NCBI RefSeq assembly: GCF_902148845.1
Contig: NC_043764.1
Coordinates: 25,461,594-25,525,593 of the forward strand
DNA length: 64,000 nt
From: Salarias fasciatus
Taxonomy: Eukaryota; Chordata; Actinopteri; Blenniiformes; Blenniidae
Direction of reading: 5' to 3'
Shown here: positions 19,001 to 43,798 of the stretch, in pieces
Numbering within the stretch: position 1 is the stretch's first letter
Layout: each line of letters begins with the position of its first letter
Position numbers and translations under genes: made by a program
Notes under the pieces: model-generated
The model's input: only the letters and a program-made list of their open reading frames with translations
Databases searched by the model: none
Told to the model about the DNA's origin: nothing

Positions 19001-22000
19001 CAGGCCAGCGTGTAAAAACAGCGACTACTTCTACACCCACACACCCTGCGACGCCGAGGGAAAGGTAATGTAAAAAATATAGAGCTGACACGTACACACA
19101 CACACACACAAAACCATCTGGTGCTTCTATTATGTTTCTGTAAATATGGATAATCTGTGACTCAGACTCAGCTCATGTACAAGTGGATCGCGCCAAAGAT
19201 CTGCAACGAGACGGCGGACGGCGCTGTGACGCTCCCTGCATCGGGAAACAAGCAGAGCTGTCCGCCCTGCAACCCGGGCTTCTTCATGTCCAACTCCACG
19301 TGTCAGGCCTGCCCGGAGGGCCACTACTCCAACGGCACAGGTGATCAACGCCGACCCCCCCACTGTCACTCTGTGCTGCACGCAAAATGAATGTCACTGC
19401 AACCAGAGTGTCGTGACTAAGGATAGACTGATACATCAGCCGGCCAATATTTTAGTTTTTTACTTGTATTGGCATCGGCCTATATGTGCACACACACTTT
19501 AAAACACATGTAACTAAACTGTAACGCACATGTAATTACACTTTAAAAAGCATGAATTTTGCTGTAAAACGCATATCATTACGCTGTAACACGCATACAA
19601 TTATGCTGTAACATACATGTAATTACACTTTAAAACACATACATTACGCTTTAACACGCATATCATTACACTGTAACATGCATATCATTATGCTGTGACA
19701 CGCATGTAATTACACTTTAAAAAGCATAATTTTTGCTGTAACACGCATATCAGTATGCTGTAACACACATGTAATTATACTTTAAATTGCATGAATTACA
19801 TACATATCATTATGCTGTGAAGTTGAACAAATCTGTTATGATTTTTTTACTGTTCAGTAAATATTTATTTTAAGCTTGAGACCTGTAATATTTGTTATCG
19901 TGTCATTTTTGGATGTAAATTGAGGAAGCAAAAGCAGTATCGGCCCCAAATATCGGCTGAGACTTGTCTGAACATTTTGTGTCTGCATCACAAATCTGTT
20001 GTTGTCACAATATCAACACGCACCAGAACACATGAAACACTCTGAATTCATGTTCTGCTAATTCAGGAAACTGCTGCGCTTCCAAAATGCTGCAGATGCA
20101 CACGTGATGAGTGGAAAACAAAAAGTCACATCTGGTGTATATTTGCATCAAGAGAAAGAGCACTATTATTGAAAAAGAACTAATGTCAAAAATCATGCAA
20201 GTGTCTGTGCTTGTTGCAAATCACAGTATGGCATACTTGCTTGTTGACCTAATACAGTGCAGCCTCAGTTGTGCTGCTATAATTAAAGATTTATTTTTGT
20301 CATGCTGCGCCCTTCATGGGATGTAACATGAATGGTATGACATTCCCGAGTCCTCACGTAAACCCTGAGTGATAAAAAGAAATGCTTAGCACATGTAACA
20401 ATCACAAGAAGTAATGAAGCAAAAATAGGTCACTGCTTTTTTTTCTCTTGCAATCTAGTCATTTATGAATACAGATGTCATGCATTTTCACTTCTTACAT
20501 TTTAAAAACTTGTTCTTCATTTCAGTTCCAAACTTTGAGAATGAAATAACCTGAAGTGTTTGAAAAAAAAAAAAAAAAAAAATCTCATTGAGCTTCGACA
20601 AGTGTATTTCCAGCATGACAGACAGAAAAATACCAGGATAAGACCAAAAAAACAACATGCGTGACAAGATTTCACCACGTCTTACTAACTGCTGCTGTCA
20701 GTGCACAAATACACTTTACTGTGAAAATTGATAGATGTTACCCAAACATGACTTCATTCAAGAGAAAAATCCTGCTTTTTTTGTGTTTATATATCGTGTT
20801 TATATGTCGTTCTTTTACTACGGTTTTCAGGCAGCCATCTTGGTCTTGAGATTATGACTTCCTGTGGTCATCCCTTTAAAATGGATCGATAAAAGAGACG
20901 CTTTGTCTCTTGCGGGCTGCATTTTGTATTTTATTGAAGCTGCTAAATCGGTATATTCACTTGGCTTGTGTGTCGCCTCTCCACCGCTGACTGTGTTACA
21001 TTGCGTGACCTTCTCTCCTGCAGACTGTAGCGAGTGTCCCGTTGGCACCGAGCCCGTGACTGAATTCGAATACAAATGGTGGAACACGATGCCGGCCAAC
21101 ATGAAGAGCTCCGTCTTCCGCCAAGGATACAGTGAATTCGAGCAAAACACAGGTGAGAGGCGGCGACAGCGCAGCAGCTTTGGGAAACAGAAGTTACCAG
21201 GAAAACATCTTCTCTCTTAAAATGGCTAAAGCATCAAAAGTGAACTGAAAAACTAAGACATGCGAAGAGTTTGCGGAAAATAATGTCAAAAATAACAAAG
21301 ATGAACGAATAAGCTTCATATCTGGAGACGACATTCCCCAGATTGTTGAAAGTTACAGTTTATTTCCTCTGATGACAGCTTGGGAGGTGGCTGGAGATTA
21401 CATCTACACCACGCCCGCCGAGCAGGACACAGACTACATGACCCTGATGCTCAACGTCCCAGGGTACAGGTGAGGCGGAGCGGTGTTTCTGTGTCTGCTG
21501 TTATTGCTTCCTGTACACATGCTGGCAGATTCTTCTCTGGGCGTGACCTTTAATAAGTCGGCCTCTCCTCTCCTCTCCTCAGGCAGCCTCACGCTGCAGC
21601 CATGGACACCCAGACCGAGTTTTCTCGAATCTCGTTTGTCTTTGAGACCGTGTGCGCGGCTGACTGCAAACTGTACTTCCTGGCGGTGAGGAGGAAAAAC
21701 TTGTCGCTATCTTCTGGCGCGATCGGAGTGCGAGTGTAATGAAGCGAGGGTTTTTTGTGCGCAGGGTTCCAGTCGCTGGTATAACGATGAGATGGAGCAC
21801 TGGACGGGCTCCGCCGAGAAGCAGTCGTACTCCTATGTCATCCTGAGCAACCGCACGCTCAGCTTCACCTGGCTGTTTCAGCGGACGGAGCAGTTCAACG
21901 CGGTGAGACTCTTTAGAGCGCTTCACTGTGCCGTCGTCACATCCACACAGTTCAAAAGGTCAAAGGTTCGGGATGATTCAATTTTTAGTCGTTTTTGTTC

Positions 22001-25000
22001 AGTTTATCAAAAACAATAACAGAAAATTTAAAATGCATTTTTCCAGGAGCTTGTTTTTTAAATCATCAGATAATTATTGAGGTATTTTTTAATGTTTTGC
22101 ATGTATGAGTCCAAGTTATTTGGTTGAAATGCACTAAATGCAAAAATTCTACCGTTTCCAATATCACACTGGAATCTTGATAATATCTGAATTTGTATTC
22201 TCTTGATATTATTGTGTTATGCTTGATCATTTATTCAAAGTGTGTCTCTCTTGTTGTGCATTTTGATTTGGCTCGTCAAAGTCCATTTTTATCTCAAATC
22301 TAAACTGATAAAATCATCCATGCAGAACCTTCAATTATTGAAAACAAAACTGAACCTGAAGTTAAATTGAGTGATTATTTAACAGTTGGAAAAAGATGGA
22401 AAGATGAAAAAAATAACAAATAGCTGAAGTAACTTGCTTTGAGCAGCTGAGTCAGCAATCAGTATAGCTCACCGCTCTGCTCTCTGCCCCCTCAGGAGAG
22501 GAAGTACAGCGCAGACATAGCGAAGATCTACTCCATCCACATCACCAACGTGATGGGCGGCGTGGCCTCGCGCTGCCGCCGCTGCGCCCTGCCGTCCGGC
22601 GTGGAGACGTCCGCCTGCGTGCCTTGCCCCCAGGGCCACTACATGGTCAACGGGACGGGGGAGTGCAGGAGGTGTCCTCCTAACACCTTCATCAGGTCCA
22701 GCTACTCTGTGGGGCCGGAGGCCTGCATCCAGTGTGGACCCAACCTGAAGCCCAACAAGGTTAGGGTTAGCGTAGTAACCTCACAATGATAGGATACCTG
22801 GTTCAATTCTGGGTTTCTGGATAGAGATTCTGTGTTGTCATTGTACAACATGGATCCACTCTGGGTCTCCTGACATGGAGAGGCTCAAATAGTCCTGATG
22901 TACAAAATAGCCAAAGTGGGAAAATCAATGAAAAAAAGCCAAATATGTGAGAAAATATATCTAAATCGTACCTACTGTATGACACTTCGAGACTGCAATC
23001 TCAGTCTTTGTATACCAATGTTTTTTTTTTTTTTTTTTTTTTTTTAATCAGATAATTAACATATTTTACAGAAAATCACCAAAACAGCTCTTTTGGTCAT
23101 AAAGATTGTAAATCCCTGATCTCGATTAGCTTTTAACATGGATGAGGCATTAAGTGTGCCAAGCAGAGGCGGAGCGTGGGTCTCAGTACAGAGGGGGCGG
23201 AGCGTTCTCGACGGGCCCTTATGATAGTAATTTTACCACTCCTACAATACCTCATGCTACCATCAAACAACACACTAATGCCCACTTTTATTGAGCCAAG
23301 CAAACCTATATGCCCCAGAAAGCAGAATAAAGTCACAAACCAGTTCACAAACTTCACACACACATCCAAATGCAGCCTGACAGGTGTCAATCTCCGATCG
23401 TCCGCTGTCCATGGTGCTGAAAAATCAGATTAAAAACTCACTGGTTAAATCTGTACCATCTTTGATACAGCTTAAATATAAAATGAACACAGCTGGTCAA
23501 AAATTACACAATCTATTCAGGTAGATATAGACACAGCTATCTATATCTTTTGGAATTCAAGTATATTAGAAAAAAAAATAGACTCGGCGGTCTCTTATAG
23601 TTGAGGGCAACACAAGGCACATTCAAATAGCCAGGTGTTTAAGACCACAGCATTCTGATAAAGATAATATTTTTGAAGGTTTCACTGACTCACCAATGGC
23701 TCCAATGTTAGGTTTTGGGTAGTACCGCTAGCGGCTAGCATAGTGTTTAGCATACTGTTTAACTTCCCTACAGAGAGCTCAGATCACGTGCAAAGAAAAA
23801 ACTCGTTCATGCAGCACAGCCAATCAGCGCTGGCTTACAGCTCTGATGCATTCATGGACAGTCGTAATGTAAGAATTGGCAAATTGGAGCCCACAATCAT
23901 ATGCGTATACCTTCTGGCACACACTCCACATTTTATTATAATAATTTATTTACGAGTAAATGTGAACACATCACATGAAACGGGGCCCTATGACCTTGTG
24001 GGCCCTGGGGCGACCGCCCCCTTGCCCCCACTCTGGCTCCGCTACAGGTGCCAAGAGTTCAAATCTGAACCCAGAAGTGATTTTATTGCTGTTTGAAAAA
24101 CTTAGAAATTATGTCTAAAAATGCTGTGATACAACAAAGTGTGGTGGTAGTGTGGAGTCTGCATGTTCTCCCTGGTCCTGAATTTGAACTGGGACAGGAA
24201 GTTCTCATTAAGTCTCCCACTTTGTCTCTGTTTTTTTTTTTTTTTTTACTACATGTGCGTGTGCTACTACGATGTAGGATCTGTACGATGTACAGATGTA
24301 CAGGGCCCTCCACAACCCGAGTAGTACACAGATTTACTGCATTGATTATCAAAGAAATTCTATTATGTGGCTGCCTCCACACCCACACATTAAAAATAAT
24401 GAAAATCAAATGACTGACAAATTAAATAAAGTAAAATACAAATGAAACCAAACCAGTAAATGTACCAACATACCAGCAGACTACAGAAACAATTCTAAAC
24501 AGATAAACTGCATTTAGATAGACTGTTAAAAATGATGATTGGACAGCTTCATGAATAAAGAAAACTGAAGAAAATTGACTTTATATCTGTATCTATTGAT
24601 AATTCTTGAATAAAAATCAACTTTAAATCATCCAAAGCATCTTTATGTTGAAAAACAGTTTCTCTTTAACTGTTAATTTAATTTACATAAATGACACTGG
24701 ACGTGTTGGTGAAGTGATCCGTCAGTCGTTGGAGGATTTCTCTTCTCCATCATTCCTCAAGCAGTCGTCCTTCCTCCGGCTCGGCTGCAGGAACACAGAA
24801 GCTCCAGACTCCATATTTCAGCCGATGCCGGCAGGCAGCAGCTGCCTCGCTTTGCGTTCCCACCGACGGAACATGAGGTTATCCCGCCCACTGTAGACAC
24901 AGTGCGGTGTGTGTGCGCGCGCGCGTGCGTGTGAGTGTGTGTGTGCGTGTACCGGCTGACACGGCGACCTCTCCCCCGCAGGCCCACACAGCCTGTCTCA

Positions 25001-28000
25001 GCGACTGCGAGCTGGACCTGCGGGCGGGAGGCGGCGCGCCGCCGCTGCACTACGACTTCTCTCCTCTGTCCAACGTCACCGGCAGCCACGGCGGCCCCCG
25101 CTTCACCAACAGAGGCGTGCGCTACTTCACCCATTTCAACGTGGCCCTGTGCGGCGCCGAGGTGAGCGAGCCGCCGCCGCCGCACCGACGCTTCATCTGG
25201 GTGAAATGAGCGTGACGCCCACGCTGACCTTTCTCTTTCTCCCACAGAGCCGGACGCCGGCGTCCTGCCTGGACAATGTGACAGAGAGTGGGAGGGAGGT
25301 CAAAGGTTACATCTGTCAGTCCACCATGGTTCCCTCTGGCATCAGGAGTCAGAGCTTGGTGTCGTCGCTGCCTTTCCTCATCGGGGACTCGCTCATAGGT
25401 ATGAATAGATGAATGAATGAATTCCTGCTGTGTGAATTCGTTGGTCATCTACTGTGGAGTGTGTTTGTATTTTTCTTTCAAAACATTTTTATTACTTTCT
25501 CTTCAACAATTGAATCATTGAAAAGAAAACAAAAGTCAAACACAAAAGAAACACTGTCTTGTATGCTTAGATGCATTTGATCAACAGAGAGCTAAAAAAG
25601 AAGCTTTATTAAGACAAAGGCGATAAAATAAGTGAAATCTATAGTTAAATGGAAATCCCGACCAAATAATGATGTTTTAAGGTCTGGTTCATGACAGTAG
25701 TGTCTGCTGCACAGTGGTGCAGTGACTCAGAAAATGCACTTTCTGAGAGGAGTTTGCATGTTTTTCCTGTGTCTAGATTGATTTTCTGCAAGTGCTTCTG
25801 TTTCTTCCTGCAGTGTGAAAAACATCTGGCATATTAGTGTCTGTAAGTTACTGTTAAATTAGAACATGAGTGTCTGTTTGTCCTGTGATGGCTCCGGCAG
25901 AGCCAGTCAGATTTTGTTTTGCACGATTTTCTTAAATTTACCACATAATGAAAACTCACTCAGTTGAGAGATTGAGGACTGTGGTCAAACAGGCTGGAGG
26001 CACGTCGATGTTTACCTTCTGTTATTACTCTTCTATCATGTCTTTATCCCTGACTGATGATAATGTATGTGCTCAGCTGACAGGACCCTGTTTGTCTTGG
26101 CTTTATTTTGTACCCGTCAGCGAACGTTGCCAAGATTTGAAACATCTTAAGCACCGTATCAGAAATGCATCCACATGTTAGCAGTGTCAACACGAGGTTT
26201 TAACGTGGAAAATGCTGGAACTACAAAGTAATTTTAAATGAATGAAAATAAATCTAGATTTTGCAGAACAGCTGCTACAACATCTCTGAAAATGAGATTC
26301 ATACTCTAGTTAGTTTCTTTTGCTTCTCCTCTGTATTTTCCTTTGTTGGGCTGCTGACAAGACAACGTTCTGTTACTATCACTTTAAAGCTGAACTAGTT
26401 CACAAGACAGAAGCTTTTATATATCTTCTACATCTGTACATTATTTTTTCAATTTAGAGACACTAATGAGGTGAAATTGCCTGTTTTTTGATGATGGGAG
26501 GAGACTCACTCATGAACAGGAGAAATGCCTTCAGGCTCGATCCAGACTTGAATCCAAGATTTTCACATAATGAAACCAGAGTCTGGACCATTAAATAATG
26601 ATCTTTTTTAAAATGATTCGAGCACTATTGCTGCACGTCCTGTCCTCCTGAAGGTGTGACCACTGAGACGACGCTGGACGGCATCTCGTCTCCAGACAGG
26701 CTGTTCCCCTCGGCGCCGGGCCGGCCGGACATCATCTTTTATTACAAGTAAACACACTCACATCACATCCCTTCGTTTTGTGTTTGCCGTGATATTGAGA
26801 ATAGTGAAATGATGTGTTGTTGGAGGAGTTCACCCTTGTGTTGTGATGTCTGAAGGTCCAGTGATGTAACTCAAGCGTGTAAACAAGGCCGGGCGGCCGC
26901 CGTCCGGCTGAGATGCAACCCCGCCGTGACGGCCACGGACCACATCACACTTCCGAGGTAACCGACGCGCCGAGTTCTCCCATTCTCCTCAGAGTTCCCC
27001 TTTAAAGTGTGAAACCTTGTTTTCTCCAGCACCAACTGCTCGGAGGGCACCTGCGACGGCTGCACCTTCCACTTCCTGTGGGAGAGCCAGCACGCATGTC
27101 CGCTGTGCACCAGAGACCACTACAAGCCCATCGTCAGCGAGTGTGCTCAGGGAATCCAGGTAGAGCTGCTCACACGCTGGCTTTACAAGCCTTCAGCTCA
27201 CAAGTCCAGTCCAAAGGTTTATTTGTGTGAAAAGAAAGAGCTTTGAAATCCTTTAAATGACTTATACCATGTTATTCTGTCTTATTGATATTCTAACTTC
27301 CATGTTATTTAATCTGCGTTAAAACAATTTCCCTCAGGGAATGATGAAGTAAATGAATTTTTTTCTATTGAGAACACTGACACTGCTCTGTTAAACAACT
27401 CAAGTAAATGTTCAGATGATTTATTTATAAATATTAATAATTCCATGTGCGTTTTTCAGAGAACCACCTATGTGTGGAAGGAACATGTGCAGTGTTACGG
27501 AGGAGAGTCTCTCCCGGCGCAGACAGTGAACGCTTGTGTAAATTTGGACTTCTGGCTGAAGTTTGGAGTCCTGACAGGAGCGATCGCTGCTCTGTTGCTC
27601 ATCTTAATCAGCTGTTACTTCTGGAAGAAGACGCGCAGGTGAGACGGCCGGCCTTCTCCCGGTAATAGCACCTTCAATGACTGAGAGGTGGTAGAACTGT
27701 CTGCAAACATCTTGAAAATGACAAAGCGCCGTCCACATGCAGGCTGGAGTATAAGTACTCCAAGCTGATGATGAGCTCGGGGGATACGGAGTGCAAACTG
27801 CCGGCCGCGGACAGCTGTGCCATCATGGAGGGAGAGGATGCCGAGGACGAGCTGATGGACCTGACCAGGAAGTCCTTCTTCACTAAGATGAAAGCTTTCT
27901 CACGAGAGGTCAGTGATTTCACTGATTAGAGGTTATGTATGAACTTAGCATGTAAGTATACCAACACAGTAGCTTCAGTGATCTCATGCTAACAAACCAT

Positions 28001-29547
28001 TGTTTGGTTTAATATTGAGTTTTCCATTGTCTTCACCTCTGAAGACAATCTGGACTTGCTCTCTCTTCATCTTTCCAACCATCAGACACACCTACTGCAG
28101 TACGGTTGTCTTCCTTCCTGAACTGTTTAATGTGGGGTTTTGTCTTCAGACGCTTTAGAGGGCCAGTGAAAGATGAAAAACACAAACATGTAGAACTGAT
28201 AGAATGGTTAAATGAAAACAAAAAACAAGCAAACAGCGGCACAAACTCCACCTGGAACATTACTTTGTCAATTAATCACCCAAGGCTGAAGAAAACACCC
28301 ATGTGCTCCAGAATGCAAAGATTTGAACGAGTTGAATGTGAACATACGATCTGCAGTATTTGCAAGGGTAAGCTGGCGAGGCACCCAGAAGGAAAAAAAC
28401 AAGCAGGAAAAACATGAATCCATCAAAAAGAACAAAACAGTGTGCCAGGAGAATCACAGTGAATATGGTTTCATTAGATAAAATAAGATGAGCTTTTATT
28501 TATCTCCTAGTATGTTGGCATATAAAGACATCCTGGATGTACATAAATATAAAACAGTGTAACTTAAATACGTTGGTAGTAGAGTGTCACTGCAGCAGGG
28601 AGGAAGGGCCTGCGCTTCCTCTCTTTAATGCACCGTGGCTGAAGAAGCCTGGCAGTGATGGAGCTTCCCAGGGCTCCTCCAGTCCCGTGCAGGGAGCGGG
28701 AGGTGTTGTTCAGGATCGACGACAGCTCTGTCATCATCCTCCTGCCACCCGCCACCTCCACAGGATCCAGACTGCGGCCCAGCATGGAGCTGACCTTCTT
28801 CACCAGTGTCTTCCTCTCAGCCGCTCTGATGACGGTGCTGATGCCACCGCCGAGTCGTAAAAGGACCTTAAGCAGCTTTAATGAACGCTGAAGGACTTGC
28901 ATCTGTTTGAGGTGGAAAAACTGGCTCATGAAAGTGCGGAACTGCAAGATGAGGCAGCGCCAGACAAAACCAAAGAGTTTATCCTCAGAGGGAAGGAACT
29001 CATCACTGATAAACAAAGTGTGTGTAGCAGGAGCAGCGTTCTGGGATGCACTTTCCATTTTATCAAAGAAATACACTGCTGCCTCTGCCTCTCTCAGGCC
29101 AGCCAGCTCCCCTCATGCCTTCCAGACACGCAGTTCTTCGTCTGTCCTGCATTCCTCTGCAGGCCACCAGCTCCCCCCTCCTGCGTCTCTGCTCTGCTCC
29201 TGTGGGAGACGGGAGGAAGTCATCGGCCCCTGATGAGCATCGGGCGGCTGCAGTTATGAGCTTCCTTCAGGCTGTGGTGGTTGGTAGAATTACCAAAGTT
29301 TAAACATTTGATTTCCCTGAAGATAAACATTGGGAACTACTGAAACAGAAGATGGATGGATCTCTTTGAATTCCCTCGTGTTTAATTGATGCTGTGTAAA
29401 AAGGAACCTGCCGCTGAGTGAACCGTTTCCTCCTCATTGTGTTTTCAGAGAACGTCGGATGGATTCGACTCTGTTCCACTGAAGTCGTCTTCTTCACACC
29501 AGCAGCGACGGGTGGACGACTCTGATGAGGACGAATTCGGGACATGA
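16069..29547 (+). CDS. elapor1: ELAPOR1 (KIAA1324/EIG121), endosome-lysosome associated apoptosis and autophagy regulator
   Basis: Type I membrane glycoprotein of the trans-Golgi and endo-lysosomal system, linked to autophagy and secretory-cell maturation. There are 22 coding exons: 16069-16155, 17479-17599, 17688-17868, 17956-18103, 18189-18269, 18356-18461, 18553-18702, 18976-19064, 19166-19340, 21024-21152, 21379-21469, 21583-21685, 21765-21902, 22496-22759, 24982-25161, 25248-25398, 26654-26747, 26856-26957, 27030-27159, 27460-27638, 27743-27908, 29449-29547. They total 2964 nt, or 987 residues; human is about 1013. A signal peptide covers residues 1 to about 22. Cysteine-rich GCC2/GCC3-like repeats (CxxCxxG...Y) recur, and a single membrane helix spans about residues 875-894 ([20 protein letters not shown]). 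The cytoplasmic tail has a YKYSKL tyrosine sorting-type motif and an acidic end. CFAP276 as neighbour favours ELAPOR1 over its paralogue ELAPOR2. Confidence 0.95.
19419..19970. repeat. Putative non-autonomous DNA transposon carrying a minisatellite (ELAPOR1 intron 9)
   Basis: The left flank ('gatacatcagccggccaatatt', 'ggcatcggcctat') and right flank ('gcagtatcggccccaaatatcggct') are imperfect inverted copies of 'atcggcc/gccgat' blocks typical of fish MITE-like elements. The tandem array described next sits between them. The ends are approximate and no target duplication was resolved. Confidence 0.4.
19497..19822. repeat. Minisatellite, about 21-bp unit
   Basis: A roughly 21-bp unit close to 'acacgcatatcattacgctgta' repeats about 15 times with drift (variants 'acatgtaattacactttaaa' and 'acacgcatacaattatgctgta'). 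Alternating variants suggest a higher-order unit. It lies wholly inside ELAPOR1 intron 9. Confidence 0.8.
23021..23045. repeat. Poly-T tract
   Basis: An uninterrupted run of about 25 T in ELAPOR1 intron 14. Confidence 0.9.
23164..24048. repeat. Non-autonomous hAT-like element in ELAPOR1 intron 14
   Basis: The left end 'agaggcggagcgtggg' with 'agagggggcggagcg' is an imperfect inverted copy of the right end 'ccgcccccttgccccc' with 'ctctggctccgctac'. Internal 'gacgggccctta' mirrors 'aacggggccctatg'. The ends resemble fish hAT elements that start with GC-rich 'gcggagcc' blocks. About 0.9 kb long, with no coding frame. Confidence 0.5.
24907..24950. repeat. GT/GC microsatellite
   Basis: Alternating purine-pyrimidine tract (GT and GC dinucleotides) ending 32 bp before ELAPOR1 exon 15. 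Such tracts can form Z-DNA. Confidence 0.85.
25690..25960 (+). repeat. Degraded copy of the SINE-like repeat
   Basis: Contains 'cagtggtgcagtgactcagaa', 'gaggagtttgcatgtt', 'ttcttcctgcagtgtgaaa' and 'tcctgtgatggctccgg' in the order seen at 2998-3300, strongly diverged. In ELAPOR1 intron 16. Confidence 0.45.
28495..28500 (-). terminator. Minus-strand poly-A signal after the nested ORF
   Basis: TTTATT on the plus strand reads AATAAA on the minus strand, 64 nt past the stop codon of the antisense ORF at 28564-29058. The position suits a short 3' UTR. The same hexamer in AT-rich sequence can also arise by chance. Confidence 0.4.
28564..29058 (-). CDS. Unidentified antisense ORF nested in ELAPOR1 intron 21
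   Basis: A single open frame of 164 codons on the minus strand. I do not recognise the protein. It starts at an ATG in a good Kozak context (aaaATGg) and reads [20 protein letters not shown] at the N-terminus. The middle is rich in hydrophobic and basic residues ([20 protein letters not shown], then [20 protein letters not shown]), probably helical. The C-terminal part holds [20 protein letters not shown] and a basic tail, KERKRRPF. No signal peptide is seen. An AATAAA lies 64 nt after the stop. Upstream on the minus strand, 'tctcccacag' near 29200 could be an acceptor joining a 5' non-coding exon. No transposon motif is seen. It may be a lineage-specific gene, a retrocopy or a chance ORF. 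Confidence 0.35.
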   Translation of the reverse strand: MESASQNAAPATHTLFISDEFLPSEDKLFGFVWRCLILQFRTFMSQFFHLKQMQVLQRSLKLLKVLLRLGGGISTVIRAAERKTLVKKVSSMLGRSLDPVEVAGGRRMMTELSSILNNTSRSLHGTGGALGSSITARLLQPRCIKERKRRPFLPAAVTLYYQRI

Positions 29548-31480
29548 TCGTTCTTTTTTTCTTTGATTCTTCTTTAACACAGAGAGAGGTCTTTGTGCTG
29601 TGAGAAAACAGAGATGGGCTTAATTTTTACTGGAGATAATGGAGTCACGAAGGGAGTTTTATCGGGATGTAAAGCGTCATCATTTTGTGAAGTATTATTT
29701 ATCGTACATTAGGTTGCCAAGCCTAATATTGAAAAGCAGGTCTCCGTATTTGGGAGACACTGGAAGCACAGTGTTTGTATCACAGACTCAACTGTGGATG
29801 AAGATTTTTGGATGTACATTTCATTTGACTTGTCTTGTTGGGTTTCATTAAAAAAAACAAAAAAAAAAAAGCAAAACAAAGCAGGCTTTCAGCTCAGTCT
29901 TATAATGTTGCAAGTTGTGAGTTAATAACCTTTGCTTGTCATTGTGATATAAAAAGACATTTTCTACTATGAAAACTTTTAAACTCCAGGAAAGTCATTA
30001 TGAGGAGTTTGACTGGAGGAAATCTTTGTAAGGTCCTGTTGCAAAGTGTGAAAATAAAGTCTGAAATAAAAATTGTTGAGGAATGAATACATTTTAATTT
30101 GATTTTCATATGCACATATGAAAAGTCACAACTGGACATGATTATTGTGCTTTTTCTCTCATCTCATCTCTGAAATGTGAAATATTCTGGTAAATCTAAT
30201 ACTATTATAATCAGTAAAGGAAATTAACTTAACAACCCCAAATCCAGAAAGATTGGAACAATGTGTGAAATCTTCATAAGTGCAAAACAAGAATGTATAA
30301 AAAGACTTTTCAGAAATTTCAAATTACAAGCGTAACTAAGAATTATGGAATTGCTTAACCATGGATAATATCCTTTAACAAATAATCTTAAAATATGAAA
30401 AAGACAAATTGGGGTGGTGTGACTATGACATTTTCTGCATTATTTTCCATGGAGAAAAATATTTCATGCTTCAAAGGTGATGAAACCATCTGGAGTCAGT
30501 CTGATCCCACAGATGTGGATTGTGAGTCCTTTTTTTAAAAACAAAATTGCAATGCACTAAATAAAGAGATATTTTCGGTGAGGCTGTAAGCAAATTCAAA
30601 AAATTGATTTATTTATAGAAGAAGGTTAAAAAATAGAAAAGGAAGAGGCTCGATTAAACAAATTGATACAAGCTTAAGTGGGATAAAAGTTGGCTAGAGT
30701 TTGTAACTTTAAATTCTTCAGCCACCTTGCAATTCTTTTTCTCTGTGCGTTTTTAAGATTAAAAATTGTTAAATATATTTATATATCTGTTTTTGTGTTG
30801 ATAGAATTTTCCAGTTGGTGAAATTTTGCAAGTTTTACGAGGTGTGTACCATTAAAACATATATTTTTAAGATCAGAATATCTGTCAAATTTGCAAAACA
30901 ACCGGCTAAGCAAAAATCACTAAATTTGATGTATGTTGAAAAGAAAGATTCTTTGTTGTTTGCCTTTGTCACAGAAAAGAAAAAATACATTAAAAATACA
31001 GCTGAAGGATCAGTAATTATTTTAAAGTGAGCACCCTTCACTTTGGGGCTGCGAGAAATAAAAAGAAGTTGGATCTTAACTTTCTGGTTTCTTTTTGTGT
31101 TGAAGAATTGGAAAATTGAGACTCTGTTAGATGAAAATGGATACATATGTATAGATTTTTTTTTGTTTAATGAAAATCTGTCTTACTGCGCGGTTCCACA
31201 GTCTGAAATCACCATTATTTACATGATCAAGTGTGAGAGAAAAGATAAGTTTATAAACATTATTGCATTGGGATTTTTTTAAATCATTGGGAGACTTATA
31301 AAATAAACCATCAAAGAGCACAATGTTACTAGTGTTATTGACAGATCCAAACAAATTCCCCTCTCGAATCAGTTTTGGAAAATAAAGGGATTTATTTCTA
31401 AATTGGGTGTGCTGACTTACTGAAACTGTGTTCATAGATCACCTTCCAGTATGAAATGCGGATTATTGCAGCTTCCTTCC
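29548..31480. other. ELAPOR1 3' UTR and AT-rich spacer
   Basis: The first 500 bp are ELAPOR1 3' UTR, ending near the poly-A signals at 30053-30070. The remainder is strongly AT-rich with only low-complexity open frames. 'aaccccaaatccagaaagattggaacaatg' near 30232 resembles the end of a common fish transposon, but I cannot define an element. The junction between the 1p13-like and 6p21-like gene blocks lies here. Confidence 0.5.
30053..30070 (+). terminator. ELAPOR1 poly-A signals
   Basis: Two AATAAA hexamers, 30053-30058 and 30065-30070, lie about 510 nt after the ELAPOR1 stop codon. They are the first clear pair in the 3' UTR. Confidence 0.55.
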
Positions 31481-31523
31481 AGTTGCTTTCAGTTCTCGCC
31501 TGTTCTCGTCGCTCCTCGGGAAG

Positions 31524-31533
31524 TCTCGCGAGA
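31524..31533. promoter_or_regulatory. Palindromic TCTCGCGAGA element in the MAPK14 promoter
   Basis: TCTCGCGAGA is the known CGCG/M8-type promoter palindrome (bound by ZBTB33/Kaiso and linked to strong TATA-less promoters). It lies 227 bp before the MAPK14 start codon in a locally GC-rich stretch that stands out from the AT-rich spacer. It probably marks the core promoter. Confidence 0.6.
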
Positions 31534-31759
31534 CTTGGCGCGCTGCTGGCTGAAGTCACGGAGCAAACAGCGTGAAGACTTTACGGCGTGCAGACGGATC
31601 GTCTTTATTCTGCAACATTTCACGAGAAGCCGGCGCCGTAACTTTTACACCAAGTGAAACTTTCAGACCGCGGACGGAGTCTCATTGAGCTTCGTGTAAC
31701 TTTGGTGAAGTTTGAGACGGAACAGAAACTCGGTCCGTCGGTCGGTCGGTTCTGCAGGA

Positions 31760-43798
<12,039 letters not shown>

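Noticed and set aside
28106-28417. 103-codon plus-strand frame in ELAPOR1 intron 21
   Set aside because: It contains a CxxC-like stretch (CSICKGK), but its sequence is otherwise not protein-like and there is no conserved zinc-finger spacing, so it is probably chance.
30815-31435. AT-rich frames on both strands that might be remains of a LINE reverse transcriptase
   Set aside because: No catalytic or conserved motif could be recognised. Low-complexity AT-rich sequence gives such frames by chance.
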